Assembly (NCBI GenBank): GCA_035530655.1
Contig: DATKUK010000107.1
Coordinates: forward strand, 1 to 64,000
DNA length: 64,000 nt
Source: DATKUK01 sp035530655
GTDB lineage: Bacteria; Planctomycetota; Phycisphaerae; UBA1845; DATKUK01
Direction: 5' to 3'
Shown: positions 24,370 to 33,153 of the stretch, piece by piece
Position numbering within the stretch: position 1 is the stretch's first letter
How the letters are laid out: each line of letters starts with the position of its first letter
Notes under the pieces: generated by a model
Databases searched by the model: none
What the model saw: the letters and a program-made list of their open reading frames with translations, nothing else
What the model was told of the DNA's origin: nothing
Made by a program: the position numbers and the translations under genes

Positions 24370-25830
24370 TTGGTTATGCCTCGCGCGAGACAAAGACAGA
24401 CCCAGTTGATGCAGGAGGTGATGGTCGGGCGTGTGCGCTGGCTGATCCGACTGCGCTGGCTCGCTGCGGCGGGGCTCGTGGCGACGGCGTTTGCGGCCAG
24501 GGCGTTGACGGGCGTGCAGGTCGAGCCCGTTCCGGTCATCGTTATCGCCATCGCCATCGCGGCCTACAACGGGCTTCTGCAATGGTGGCTGACGCGAAGC
24601 GGCTCGCCGGCGGCGGCGGAGGCATCGGCCACGATGCAGATCATCGCCGACTTTCTTTGCCTGGCGGCGCTGATCAACTGCACGGGCGGCCTGATCAACC
24701 CACTGATCGTGTTCATGATGTTTCACGCGGCGATTGCGGGCATCATTCTTTCGCGTTTGCGGGCGTATCTGCTGGCCGGCTTCGGTACGTTGTTGATCGT
24801 GTTGATGGGCCTGGCGCACATGAGCGAGCGTTTCAGCACATGGCGAATTCCGCTCGGCAACTTTCCGCTGGAGACGACCGTCACGTTCGGCGGGCGCCAG
24901 ATCGCGCTGGCGCAGCACCCGGTGCTGGTGCTGGCGATCGCGTTCGCCACGGGCAGCGGGATGTTCCTGAGTGCTTATTTTACCAGCAGCATCGCGAGGC
25001 AGTTGCGTCAGGCCTACCGGCAACTGGCTGCGGCCCATCAGCAGGGCAGCGAGCGAGAAGAGGCCAAGAGTCTGTTCATGCGGACGATGGCGCATCAGCT
25101 TCGCAGTCCGCTGGCGGCGATCACGTCGCTGATCAACGCGGTTGCCCAGACCAAGACGGTGCAGCCGGAGCGACTGGGCGACATCCATCGGCGCATCAAG
25201 GTGCGGTGCGCATCGATGATGGACCTTGTGGACGATCTGCTGCGTCTGGCGCAGATTCGCGAGGGCTCGGTCCGTGAGGATGCGACCGAGGCGATCAACG
25301 CGTCGGCTCGCTTCAAGGAGATCGCGGCCTCGTTTGAGGCGATGGCGGCGGACAGGCAGGTGACGCTCGAGCACGAGTTGCCTTCGCATCCGGTCATGGT
25401 GTTGGCCGGACCGCGCGACCTTGGCGATCTGCTGGGCAACCTGATCGGCAATGCAGTCAAATACACGCCGTCGGGAGGAACCGTCAGACTGAGCAGTCGG
25501 CTGCGAGGCGGCCTGCTGGTAACGGAAGTGACCGATACGGGGATCGGGATTCCCCAGGCGGATATGCAGCGCCTGTTCACGGAGTTCTTCCGTGCCGCGA
25601 ACGCCAAGAAGCAGGAGGCGCACTCCAGCGGGCTGGGCCTGAGCATCTGCAAGGAGATCGTGGATCGTCTGGGCGGGCGTATCGAATGCCGCAGCAAGGA
25701 AGGGGAAGGCACGACGTTTCGGTTCGAGTTGCCCGTGGCGGGGGCGACCTGTCCGCTCGATGACGGCCCGGGCGAGAAGAAGGACGCGAGCCCGGCGGCC
25801 GCCAGGAAGCCGGCCGCGGAAGGGATGTGA
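24370..25830 (+). CDS. Membrane histidine kinase with RegB/PrrB-like redox-sensing region
   Basis: A 486-residue sensor kinase. A TTG start at 24370 is supported by AGGAGG (24358-24363) six nt away; ATG 24376 is next. The N-terminal 210 residues contain about six hydrophobic segments. Between two of them is GGLINPL (106-112), close to the GGxxNPF ubiquinone-binding motif of RegB/PrrB redox sensors, followed by helix IVFMMFHAAIAGIIL. The HisKA phospho-acceptor is H242 in MRTMAHQLRSPLAAI. HATPase motifs are NLIGNAVKYTPSGG, DTGIGIP and GLGLSICKEI. Its place between hyp and hydrogenase genes suggests redox control of the hydrogenase. The C-terminal tail is low complexity and ends 2 bp before the hydrogenase beta subunit start. 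Confidence 0.9.
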   Translation: MVMPRARQRQTQLMQEVMVGRVRWLIRLRWLAAAGLVATAFAARALTGVQVEPVPVIVIAIAIAAYNGLLQWWLTRSGSPAAAEASATMQIIADFLCLAALINCTGGLINPLIVFMMFHAAIAGIILSRLRAYLLAGFGTLLIVLMGLAHMSERFSTWRIPLGNFPLETTVTFGGRQIALAQHPVLVLAIAFATGSGMFLSAYFTSSIARQLRQAYRQLAAAHQQGSEREEAKSLFMRTMAHQLRSPLAAITSLINAVAQTKTVQPERLGDIHRRIKVRCASMMDLVDDLLRLAQIREGSVREDATEAINASARFKEIAASFEAMAADRQVTLEHELPSHPVMVLAGPRDLGDLLGNLIGNAVKYTPSGGTVRLSSRLRGGLLVTEVTDTGIGIPQADMQRLFTEFFRAANAKKQEAHSSGLGLSICKEIVDRLGGRIECRSKEGEGTTFRFELPVAGATCPLDDGPGEKKDASPAAARKPAAEGM

Positions 25831-25832
25831 GT

Positions 25833-26900
25833 ATGTTACCGCAGGTTCTCAGCAAACAGCGTTTCGACGAGCTGATCCAGTTCTTGATGGGTCGGTATCG
25901 CGTGGTCGGGCCGGTAGCCAAGCCCATGGAGGCGGTGGCGGGCGGCGGGCACAGTTTCGAGGTAATCGCCGACCCATCGCAGTTGGACATGGGTTACCCT
26001 CTGACGATTCTGCCGCCGAAGAAGTACTTCTTCCCGCAATACGAGACGCTGCTGAGCTATGGCAAGGCCCCGTCCGGTCGCCACGTGGAAGCGCCGGTGC
26101 AGGCCGACCCGACGGTAATCGTGGGTATGCATCCGTGCGACGTGTACGCCACCTGGCTGCTCGACGACGTATTCGGCCGAGACGAGAGCGACCCGCACTA
26201 CCTGGCCAAGCGAAACCGGGCCCTGATCATCGGCCTGGACTGCGCCGGGCCGTGCGACGAGCACGTGTTCTGTCAGGACATGGGCAGTCTGTACGTCGAT
26301 ACGGGCTACGATCTGATGCTGTCTGACCTGGGAGATCGGTATTACGTGGACGTGGGCAGCGAGCGCGGGCGCGAGTTGGTGGAGACCAGCGGGTGCTTCG
26401 AGCCGGCCGCCCAAGCCGACCACGAGAAACACGCCGAGTATGTGCGTCGGAAGCGCGCGAGTTTCTCCAACAAGATCTCGTACGACACGAAGTACCTCCC
26501 ACAGATTCTGGATGAGAGCTACGACTCGCTGCTGTGGGACGCGGCTTCGCGCGGGTGCTTCTCGTGTGGGGCGTGCAATCTGGTGTGCCCGACGTGCTAC
26601 TGCTTCGATGTGACCGACGAAGTGGAGATGGATTTGCAGACAGGCCAACGGCGGCGAAGTTGGGATTCGTGCATGCTGAAGAGTTTCGCCGAGGTGGCCG
26701 GCAGCGAGAACTTCCGCGAGCATCGGTCGGCGCGCCTGCGGCACCGCGTGTTTCGCAAGGGCAAGTACATGCTGGAGATGTTCGGCAAGCTGGGATGCGT
26801 CGGCTGTGGCCGTTGTGACCGGCATTGCCCGGCAAAGATCAGCATCCTGCAGATTTACCAGCAGTTGGCCGCGGCGCCGACGACTGCAGCAGCGCGCTGA
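25833..26900 (+). CDS. hydB: NiFe hydrogenase (group 3b/sulfhydrogenase) beta subunit, 4Fe-4S protein
   Basis: A 355-residue electron-transfer subunit of the HydB/AsrA type. The N-terminal two thirds carry the family-specific segments FFPQYETLLSYGK and IVGMHPCDVYATWLLDDVF. The C-terminal third has two 4Fe-4S binding sites, CFSCGACNLVCPTCYC (about residues 237-252) and CVGCGRCDRHCP (about 321-332). It passes electrons between the NiFe heterodimer and the flavin subunit. GGAAGGGA (25818-25825) favours ATG 25833 over the overlapping GTG 25827. The order beta-gamma-delta-alpha that follows is the one known for archaeal sulfhydrogenase hydBGDA. Confidence 0.9.
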   Translation: MLPQVLSKQRFDELIQFLMGRYRVVGPVAKPMEAVAGGGHSFEVIADPSQLDMGYPLTILPPKKYFFPQYETLLSYGKAPSGRHVEAPVQADPTVIVGMHPCDVYATWLLDDVFGRDESDPHYLAKRNRALIIGLDCAGPCDEHVFCQDMGSLYVDTGYDLMLSDLGDRYYVDVGSERGRELVETSGCFEPAAQADHEKHAEYVRRKRASFSNKISYDTKYLPQILDESYDSLLWDAASRGCFSCGACNLVCPTCYCFDVTDEVEMDLQTGQRRRSWDSCMLKSFAEVAGSENFREHRSARLRHRVFRKGKYMLEMFGKLGCVGCGRCDRHCPAKISILQIYQQLAAAPTTAAAR

Positions 26901-26909
26901 GGAGTGGTT

Positions 26910-27755
26910 ATGGCTGATACGGTTGAAGAGCAGACTCTTGCGTCGCCCTACCTACCGAAAGCGGCGAGGATCGCGAGGAAGGAAAACTTCACGAAGCACG
27001 AGTGCTTCTACGAACTGGTGCTGCCCGACGGCGAGCAGATCGAGTATCAGTGCGGCCAATTCATGCAGGTTTCCGTGCTGGGCGTGGGCGAAGCGCCGAT
27101 CAGCATCTCGTCGGCGCCGGGCCGTACCGATCGAGTCGAGATGTGCATCCGGGCGGTGGGTGACGTAACGAACGCGTTGCACGCGCTGTCGGAAGGCGAC
27201 GAGGTGGGTTTGCGTGGCCCGTTCGGCAACGGGTTCGATATGGGTCAACTGAGCGGACAGCACTGTCTGTTCGTGGCGGGCGGGCTGGGACTGGCGCCAT
27301 GCCGCAGTTTCATCCTGCAGAGCCTTCGGCAGCGGGAGCAGTTCGGCGATGTGACAATCTTCTACGGGACACGAACGCCGCAGGACCTGCTGTTTCAGCG
27401 AGACCTGGAGGCCTGGCAGAAACGCTTGGACTGTGAGTTGATGGTCACGGTGGATCGCGGGAATGAAACGTGGACGGGGCGGACCGGCCTGATCACACGG
27501 CTGTTCCGTGAGGTCACGATCGACCCGGCCCGAACGGCGGTGTTCATCATCGGGCCGCCGGTGATGTTCAAGTTTGCCGTGCTGGAGGTGCTGGCGATGG
27601 GCGTTCCGGAGAGCAAGATCTACTGCTCGCTCGAGCGCCGAATGAAGTGCGGCCTGGGCAAGTGCGGGCACTGCCAGATTCGGCACGTATACGTGTGCCA
27701 GGACGGGCCGATCTTTTCCTACCAGCAAGTCAAGAAGCTGCGTGAGGGCATATAG
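26910..27755 (+). CDS. hydG: NiFe hydrogenase gamma subunit, FAD/NAD(P)-binding
   Basis: A 281-residue ferredoxin-NADP reductase-like subunit (HydG/AsrB family), which exchanges electrons with NAD(P)H. The FAD domain is about 20-110 (CGQFMQVSVLG and ISISSAPG, the latter like the RxYS-type flavin strand). The NAD(P) domain is about 115-235 (FVAGGLGLAPCRSFI, FYGTRTPQDLLF, FIIGPPVMFKF). A C-terminal 2Fe-2S site is CGLGKCGHCQIRHVYVC. GAGGAG at 26899-26904 supports ATG 26910. The coenzyme preference (NAD or NADP) cannot be read with confidence. Confidence 0.92.
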   Translation: MADTVEEQTLASPYLPKAARIARKENFTKHECFYELVLPDGEQIEYQCGQFMQVSVLGVGEAPISISSAPGRTDRVEMCIRAVGDVTNALHALSEGDEVGLRGPFGNGFDMGQLSGQHCLFVAGGLGLAPCRSFILQSLRQREQFGDVTIFYGTRTPQDLLFQRDLEAWQKRLDCELMVTVDRGNETWTGRTGLITRLFREVTIDPARTAVFIIGPPVMFKFAVLEVLAMGVPESKIYCSLERRMKCGLGKCGHCQIRHVYVCQDGPIFSYQQVKKLREGI

Positions 27756-27767
27756 TTGGGATGTGAT

Positions 27768-28541
27768 ATGAGTGAGCAGAAGACGGCAAAGCCGAGAATT
27801 GCGGTTTTCAGCCTGACCAGTTGCGAGGGCTGTAGCCTTCAGATCCTCAATTGCGAGGACGAGATCCTCGATCTGCTGACGCACGTGGACGTCGTCAACT
27901 TTCGGGAGGCGATCGACGAGCGCAGCGAGGATTACGACATCGCGTTCGTCGACGGCGCGGTCAGCACCCGATCGGACGCCGAGGAGGCGCGGCATATCCG
28001 TTCGCGGGCGGAGGTCCTGGTGGCCATCGGCGCGTGCGCCTGCACCGGCGGGCTGAACGTTTTGAAGAACTATCAGGATCCCGAACAGGTGCGCGAGCGG
28101 GTGTACGGTGCGGACTCCGAGTGGATGGACACGATCGAAGCCCAGCCTTTGGATGCGGTGGTGGACGTGGACGTCAAGCTGCCGGGCTGCCCCATGTCGA
28201 AGGAGGAGTTCCTCCACGTGGTCAAGGCCGTGCTGATGGGCAAGAAGCCCACCATCCCGGACTATCCGGTGTGTGTGCAGTGCAAGCTGCGCGAGACGGT
28301 GTGCATGTTTCACCGCGGGCAGGTCTGTCTGGGCCCGATCGCGCGTGCCGGATGCGACGCCATTTGCCCGACCTATGGCGGGCGGTGTGTGGCCTGCCGG
28401 GGGCTGATCAGCGACCCCAACTCGAACTCGGCCAAGGAAGTGCTGGCAGAGCACGGCATGACGGTCGAGCAACTGCTGGAGGAGTTCCGGCTGTACAACG
28501 GTTACTACGATGTTGCCAAGACGGCGGAAGGGGCGCCGTAA
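27768..28541 (+). CDS. hydD: NiFe hydrogenase delta (small) subunit
   Basis: A 257-residue small subunit. The proximal-cluster ligands begin with TSCEGCSLQIL (C19, C22) and continue with the cysteines in VAIGACACTGG and KLPGCPMS. The remaining cysteines cluster in VCVQCKLRE, CMFHRGQVCLGPIARAGC and CPTYGGRCVACRG. There is no twin-arginine signal, so the enzyme is cytoplasmic, consistent with group 3. It sits 12 bp after hydG. Confidence 0.93.
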   Translation: MSEQKTAKPRIAVFSLTSCEGCSLQILNCEDEILDLLTHVDVVNFREAIDERSEDYDIAFVDGAVSTRSDAEEARHIRSRAEVLVAIGACACTGGLNVLKNYQDPEQVRERVYGADSEWMDTIEAQPLDAVVDVDVKLPGCPMSKEEFLHVVKAVLMGKKPTIPDYPVCVQCKLRETVCMFHRGQVCLGPIARAGCDAICPTYGGRCVACRGLISDPNSNSAKEVLAEHGMTVEQLLEEFRLYNGYYDVAKTAEGAP

Positions 28542-28599
28542 GAGTTGGCCCCGCGATGAGAGTGTTCGGACGCAGGCGTAGAGGCGTAAGGATGTGTAG

Positions 28600-29901
28600 A
28601 TGATCAGGGAATCCGTCAACATCAACGTGCACCACGTTACTCGTGTCGAGGGGCACGGGAACATCAAGGTTCGCGCCAACAACGGGGAGATTGAGCAGTG
28701 TGAGCTGCAAATCGTCGAGTCGCCCCGATTCTTTGAGTCGATGCTCATCGGCCGGCGCTGGTTCGACGTGCATCACATTACCTGCCGGATCTGCGGCATC
28801 TGCTCGGTCGGGCACACGACGGCCTCGCTGTGCGCGACGGAATCGGCGTTCGGCCTGACGATCAGCGAGCAGAGCCGTCTGCTGCGGGACTTGATCTTTT
28901 ACGGGGAGCAACTCCAGAGCCACCTCCTGCACGTGTACTTCCTGGCGGCGCCGGACCTGCTGGACGCGGGCAGCGTGATCCCGCTGGCCAAGACGCATCC
29001 GGACGTGGTGGCACGGGCCCTGCGCCTGAAGAAGTTCGCCAACTTCGTGTGCGAGGTGGTAGCAGGACGGCACGTGCATCCCATCTCGCTATGGCCGGGC
29101 GGGCTGAAGCACTGTCCGACCGAGGCGCAACTGCTGGAACTCAAACGGCAGTTGGAGCAGCAGGTGCTGCCGGACATCGACGCTACGGTGGACCTGTTCG
29201 CCGAGTTGGCGCCGAAACTGCCGGATTTCGAGCGACCGGCGGCCTACATGGCGCTGAAAGATCCCGCGTGCTACGCGTGGTTTACCGGCGAACTGGTCAC
29301 CAGCACCGGCCAACAGATTCCGATGGATAAGTACCTGGACGCGATGGAGGAACGGGTCGTTCGCGACACGACGGTCAAGCACGTGTTCCACAACGGCGAG
29401 TCGTTCTATGTGGGGGCGCGAGCGCGAGTGAACACGAACTACGACCAACTCCATCCGCGGGCGAAAGCCGCAGCCGAAAAGCTGGGCTACCAGGCGCCGA
29501 ACCATAATCCCTTTGCCAACAACGCCGCACAGGTCATCGAGTGCGTGCACTGTGCGGCCGAGGCGGTCGATGCAGTTGACCAGCTATTGTCGATGGGTGC
29601 CAAATATGAGGAGCCGCAGGTAGCCGTACGGGCCGGGCGGGGCGTGGGGATCGCGGAGGTGCCTCGCGGCACACTGGTGCACGACTACACGTACGACGAG
29701 AACGGCAACGTCGTCGATGACAACCTGATTATCCCGACCACCATGAACGTGGAGAATTGCGAGCAGGACATGCGGGCCTTGGTGCCGCAGATGATCGATC
29801 GCTCGCAAGAGGAGATTACCGCGGCGCTGGAAATACTGGTTCGCGCGTACGATCCGTGCATCAGTTGCTCGGTGCACATGCTCAACGTGGAATTCGTGTA
29901 G
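28600..29901 (+). CDS. hydA: NiFe hydrogenase alpha (large, catalytic) subunit
   Basis: A 433-residue catalytic subunit of the group 3 type. The nickel ligands are present in both motifs: RICGICSVGH (C65, C68) and DPCISCSVH (C420, C423, H426). The first also includes an unusual extra cysteine, C62 (TCRICGIC). After H426 a seven-residue tail MLNVEFV remains, the expected target of the maturation endopeptidase encoded next. RVEGHG (about 15-20) is the L0 motif. Members of group 3b are reversible NADP(H)-linked hydrogenases, some also reducing sulfur; direction in this host is unknown. Confidence 0.94.
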   Translation: MIRESVNINVHHVTRVEGHGNIKVRANNGEIEQCELQIVESPRFFESMLIGRRWFDVHHITCRICGICSVGHTTASLCATESAFGLTISEQSRLLRDLIFYGEQLQSHLLHVYFLAAPDLLDAGSVIPLAKTHPDVVARALRLKKFANFVCEVVAGRHVHPISLWPGGLKHCPTEAQLLELKRQLEQQVLPDIDATVDLFAELAPKLPDFERPAAYMALKDPACYAWFTGELVTSTGQQIPMDKYLDAMEERVVRDTTVKHVFHNGESFYVGARARVNTNYDQLHPRAKAAAEKLGYQAPNHNPFANNAAQVIECVHCAAEAVDAVDQLLSMGAKYEEPQVAVRAGRGVGIAEVPRGTLVHDYTYDENGNVVDDNLIIPTTMNVENCEQDMRALVPQMIDRSQEEITAALEILVRAYDPCISCSVHMLNVEFV

Positions 29902-29926
29902 TCCTTCTGCCGGTGTGGCGGCGATC

Positions 29927-30409
29927 ATGACCCAGACCGCACGGCTCACACTGTTGGGGCTGGGCAATGAGCTGATGGGGGATGACGGCGTCGGGGTCCA
30001 CGTGGTCCGTGCACTCAGCGAGCAGACTCTACCGGATGACGTGGAGTTGATCGATGCGGGGGTGGGGGGGCTGAACCTTCTGAACGTCATCGAACGAGCG
30101 GAAGCGATCCTGGCCATCGACGCGGCCGAAATGAACATGCCGCCCGGCAGCTACCGATGGGTGAGCCCGGAGCAGCTCCGCGATTTACAACGACCGTTTT
30201 TCTCGCTGCACGACACCTCCTTCGCTGAGACGCTGTGGCTGGCCGAGCGGTTCTTCGCCCGGCCGCCGACGACCATCTTCGCGATCCAGCCCGCCAGCGT
30301 GGAGGCGCGCCTGGGCTTGTCGCCGCCGCTGGCCGAAAAGCTGCCCGAACTGGTCCACGCGGTCTGCGACAGCCTCTGGCAGCGTCATCGGGCACAGAGG
30401 CATCACTAA
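29927..30409 (+). CDS. Hydrogenase maturation endopeptidase
   Basis: A 160-residue protease of the HycI/HyaD/FrxA family that trims the C-terminus of the large subunit after nickel insertion. Seen are LLGLGNELMGDDGVGVHVVR (Glu and Asp nickel ligands), DAGVGGLNLLN, and IDAAEMNMPPGSYR. A histidine follows in FSLHDTSF, completing the expected metal site. It is directly after hydA (25 bp). ATG 29927 is chosen; GTG 29915 would add four residues. Confidence 0.92.
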   Translation: MTQTARLTLLGLGNELMGDDGVGVHVVRALSEQTLPDDVELIDAGVGGLNLLNVIERAEAILAIDAAEMNMPPGSYRWVSPEQLRDLQRPFFSLHDTSFAETLWLAERFFARPPTTIFAIQPASVEARLGLSPPLAEKLPELVHAVCDSLWQRHRAQRHH

Positions 30410-30444
30410 AATCGCCCCCGCCATGTGCCGATAATTCCAGGGCC

Positions 30445-33129
30445 ATGACGTTCCTGCGCGCACCGACGGCTGTGTGGACGGCGCTGGTCTGCGGGCTGGT
30501 GAGCGCCTCGTGTGCCTTCGCCCAGCAGACGATAGCGAGCAGTCTTGCCGACGAGCCTGAAGACATCCGCGCGTCCGAGCGGCGGATCGTCAAGCATTTC
30601 GACTTTGACGAACGGCAACTGGGCAACCTCGAAGACGTACCTATGCACTGGCTGCATTATCAGGCCAATGGTTTCCCCCATTTTGTGAAGGGCCGATTCG
30701 ACTTTGAGGTAGGCCACGAAGACCCGCCCTCGTTTGTCCTCGAACTTGCCGGGCGGAGCGTGGCGTACCACTACTACGCCAGCGACATCCCGGCCAAGCT
30801 GGCCAGTCAGTACCTGATCGTCGGGTGGGTCAAGCCCGAGCATCTGGACCACGCCCGCGCCTATGTCAGCGCGTACTTCCTGGACCGCGACGGGAACAAG
30901 ATCGCCGAAAGTGAGCGTTTCAGTCGGATGGTGGGCGGCGCCGACGGTGGGCCGCAGTGGCGGCGGGTCACCGTGGCCTTGCCGGGTCGGTACGAGCGAG
31001 CGCGCTTTATCGGAATTCAGGCGTGGGTGGCCCAGCCGGAGGTCTGGGGGTCCGGCAAGAAACACGAACTTCAAATCTATCGTCAAACGATTCACGGGCG
31101 GGCGTGGTTTGACGACATTACGGTCTACCGCTTGCCTCGTGCGGAGTTGTACACCAGGGCTGCCGGGAACGCGTTTGCGCCTGCAAGCCCGCCAAGGATA
31201 CTGGCCGAGGTGGGTGATCCGGACGGCGAGGGCATCGAGGCCAGGCTGGATGTTCGAGCGGCTGACGGGCGCGTGATCCTGTCACAACCGGTGCCCGTAC
31301 AGACTTTGCCCTCGGACGAGCCGTCTGTGGTGGATATGGGCGATCTTTCTCCGGGTCTGTACCGTGCTTCGTTGACGATCGAATCGCAGGGCCAGGAGTT
31401 GATTCGGCGGGTGCTGCATTTTGCCTGTCTGGCCCCGTTGGCCGGGGCGTGGTCGGGCGGCGCTACCGAGTTCGGCGTAGACGTGGGGCGGCCTCCCGAC
31501 GCCGCCGTCGACGCGGTGCTGGCTCTGACCGGTCAGTTGGGGATCAGAAGAGTGAAGCTGCCCGTGTGGCAGACAGCTACGAGCGAGCAGGTCCTGGCGG
31601 CGGATCCCGAGTTCGAACGCCTGTTACGCGAACTGGTCAGCCAGCGTATGAGCGTGGTGGCTACGCTGGCCAGCCCGCCGGCCGGGCTGGCCGAGCACTA
31701 TGGTACGCTGGAGCGGTCACTACTGGACGTTCTTGCGGGGCCACCGGATTTCTGGCGGCCCTATCTGGGTCTGGTAGTGGCCCGTTACGCCGACGTCGTC
31801 AGCCAGTGGCAATTGGGCAAGGACGGCGACAGCCAACTCATGTGGGACGGACGGCTACCGGCGTCGTTGACCACGCTTCGCTCGGAGATGGCCAAGCTGG
31901 TGACCAACCCCGAGATGGTCTGCTCATGGTCGGCTGCCCATCGGCTGCCCCAAGACCATCTCGACGCCCAGTTTGTGTGCCTGCACGTGCCGGCCGACGT
32001 ACCCCCCGAACGGATCTCCGAGCAACTATCCGATTTCCGGGGGCGCATCAACCAGCCGGTATGGGTTACGCTGGCTGCGCTCGACGCGTCCCAATACCAG
32101 CGCCTTCCCCGCCTGGTGGATTTCGCCAAGCGAGTTGTCCTGGCGCGAGCAGCCGGGGCCGAAGCGGTCTTTGCCGAGCGACCGTGGGTCTACCGCTCGG
32201 TCGGTTCGCGGCCGACGGTGGAGCCCACCGAGGAGTACCTTGTCTATCGCACGCTGACCAGCACGCTGAGCACTTCGCTGCCGGCCGGCACGATGTACCT
32301 GGGCGACACGATCCGCTGCCATATCTTCGATCACGGGAGCAAGAGCACGCTGGTGGTCTGGAGCGAGCAGGAACAGCAGCAGACCTGCCGTCTGTGGCTC
32401 GGTCCCGAAGCAAGACAACTGGACCTGTGGGGTCGCGTTTCATCACTCAAGCAGGTCGGATCGCAACAGGAGGTAACGGTGGGACCGGTGCCGATCCTGC
32501 TGGATCGGGTCGACTCGTGGGTGGCGAGGCTGCGGGCCAGCGTGTCGGTCTCGCCGACGGAAGTGCCGTCGTCGTTCAAGCTTCACCCGTTCGAGATTAG
32601 CTTTACGAATCACCGAAGCGAATCGATCAGTGGACGCCTTGAGCTGATCGGTCCGCAGCGGTGGCTTGTCACTCCCTGGCAGATGCGTTTTGCGTTGCGG
32701 CCCGGTCAGACCTATCGGCAGGAGCTTACGATGCGCTTTCCGTACAATGAGACCGCCGGCGCGAAGGTGTTGACCGCTCGACTCGTGATTGACGCCGATC
32801 GCATCTATGAGCTGGAGGTTCCTACGCCGCTGGAGTTGAGGCTCGAGGGCATCGACGTGCAGACCCTGCCGCAGTTCCTGGACGATCGACTAGTGATCCG
32901 TCAAAGCATCACCAACCGGACGGGTCAACCGGTCAACTTCCGCGCCACGGTAACCGTGCCCCGTCGCCCCCCGCAGCGACGCCCCATCGCCGCGCTTCAA
33001 CCCGGTCAGACCGTCAGCAAGCTATATGTCTTCGACCAGCCCCGCGCCCTGCTGGGTAAGGACCTGCATGTGACCCTGGAGGAAATCCAGGGCCGGCGCG
33101 TGTTCAACCAGGTGCTGCAGTTGCAGTAG
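30445..33129 (+). CDS. Large secreted protein with a predicted TIM-barrel-like central part
   Basis: An 894-residue exported protein. A signal peptide (AVWTALVCGLVSASCAFAQ, about residues 9-27) is followed by a beta-sandwich region resembling carbohydrate-binding modules (about 60-220, ending HGRAWFDDITVYRLP). A central part (about 330-620) begins FGVDVGRPPDAAVDAV and contains IRRVKLPVW and VVSQWQLGKDGD, reminiscent of GH39/GH5-like barrels. The rest is a long C-terminal series of beta domains. No catalytic glutamate pair can be confidently placed. The gene is 36 bp after the endopeptidase, but nothing in it suggests a hydrogenase role; read-through from the same unit may be incidental. It converges on the HtrA gene. 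Confidence 0.7.
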   Translation: MTFLRAPTAVWTALVCGLVSASCAFAQQTIASSLADEPEDIRASERRIVKHFDFDERQLGNLEDVPMHWLHYQANGFPHFVKGRFDFEVGHEDPPSFVLELAGRSVAYHYYASDIPAKLASQYLIVGWVKPEHLDHARAYVSAYFLDRDGNKIAESERFSRMVGGADGGPQWRRVTVALPGRYERARFIGIQAWVAQPEVWGSGKKHELQIYRQTIHGRAWFDDITVYRLPRAELYTRAAGNAFAPASPPRILAEVGDPDGEGIEARLDVRAADGRVILSQPVPVQTLPSDEPSVVDMGDLSPGLYRASLTIESQGQELIRRVLHFACLAPLAGAWSGGATEFGVDVGRPPDAAVDAVLALTGQLGIRRVKLPVWQTATSEQVLAADPEFERLLRELVSQRMSVVATLASPPAGLAEHYGTLERSLLDVLAGPPDFWRPYLGLVVARYADVVSQWQLGKDGDSQLMWDGRLPASLTTLRSEMAKLVTNPEMVCSWSAAHRLPQDHLDAQFVCLHVPADVPPERISEQLSDFRGRINQPVWVTLAALDASQYQRLPRLVDFAKRVVLARAAGAEAVFAERPWVYRSVGSRPTVEPTEEYLVYRTLTSTLSTSLPAGTMYLGDTIRCHIFDHGSKSTLVVWSEQEQQQTCRLWLGPEARQLDLWGRVSSLKQVGSQQEVTVGPVPILLDRVDSWVARLRASVSVSPTEVPSSFKLHPFEISFTNHRSESISGRLELIGPQRWLVTPWQMRFALRPGQTYRQELTMRFPYNETAGAKVLTARLVIDADRIYELEVPTPLELRLEGIDVQTLPQFLDDRLVIRQSITNRTGQPVNFRATVTVPRRPPQRRPIAALQPGQTVSKLYVFDQPRALLGKDLHVTLEEIQGRRVFNQVLQLQ

Positions 33130-33153
33130 GTCAGGACCCGATCGTCGGAAGGC

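Noticed and set aside
26952..28748. Minus-strand open frame of 598 codons
   Set aside because: Antisense to the hydrogenase gamma and delta subunit genes, no recognisable motif.
30235..30444. 70-codon N-terminal extension of the large secreted protein
   Set aside because: It overlaps the endopeptidase gene in another frame, and the signal peptide begins properly at 30445.
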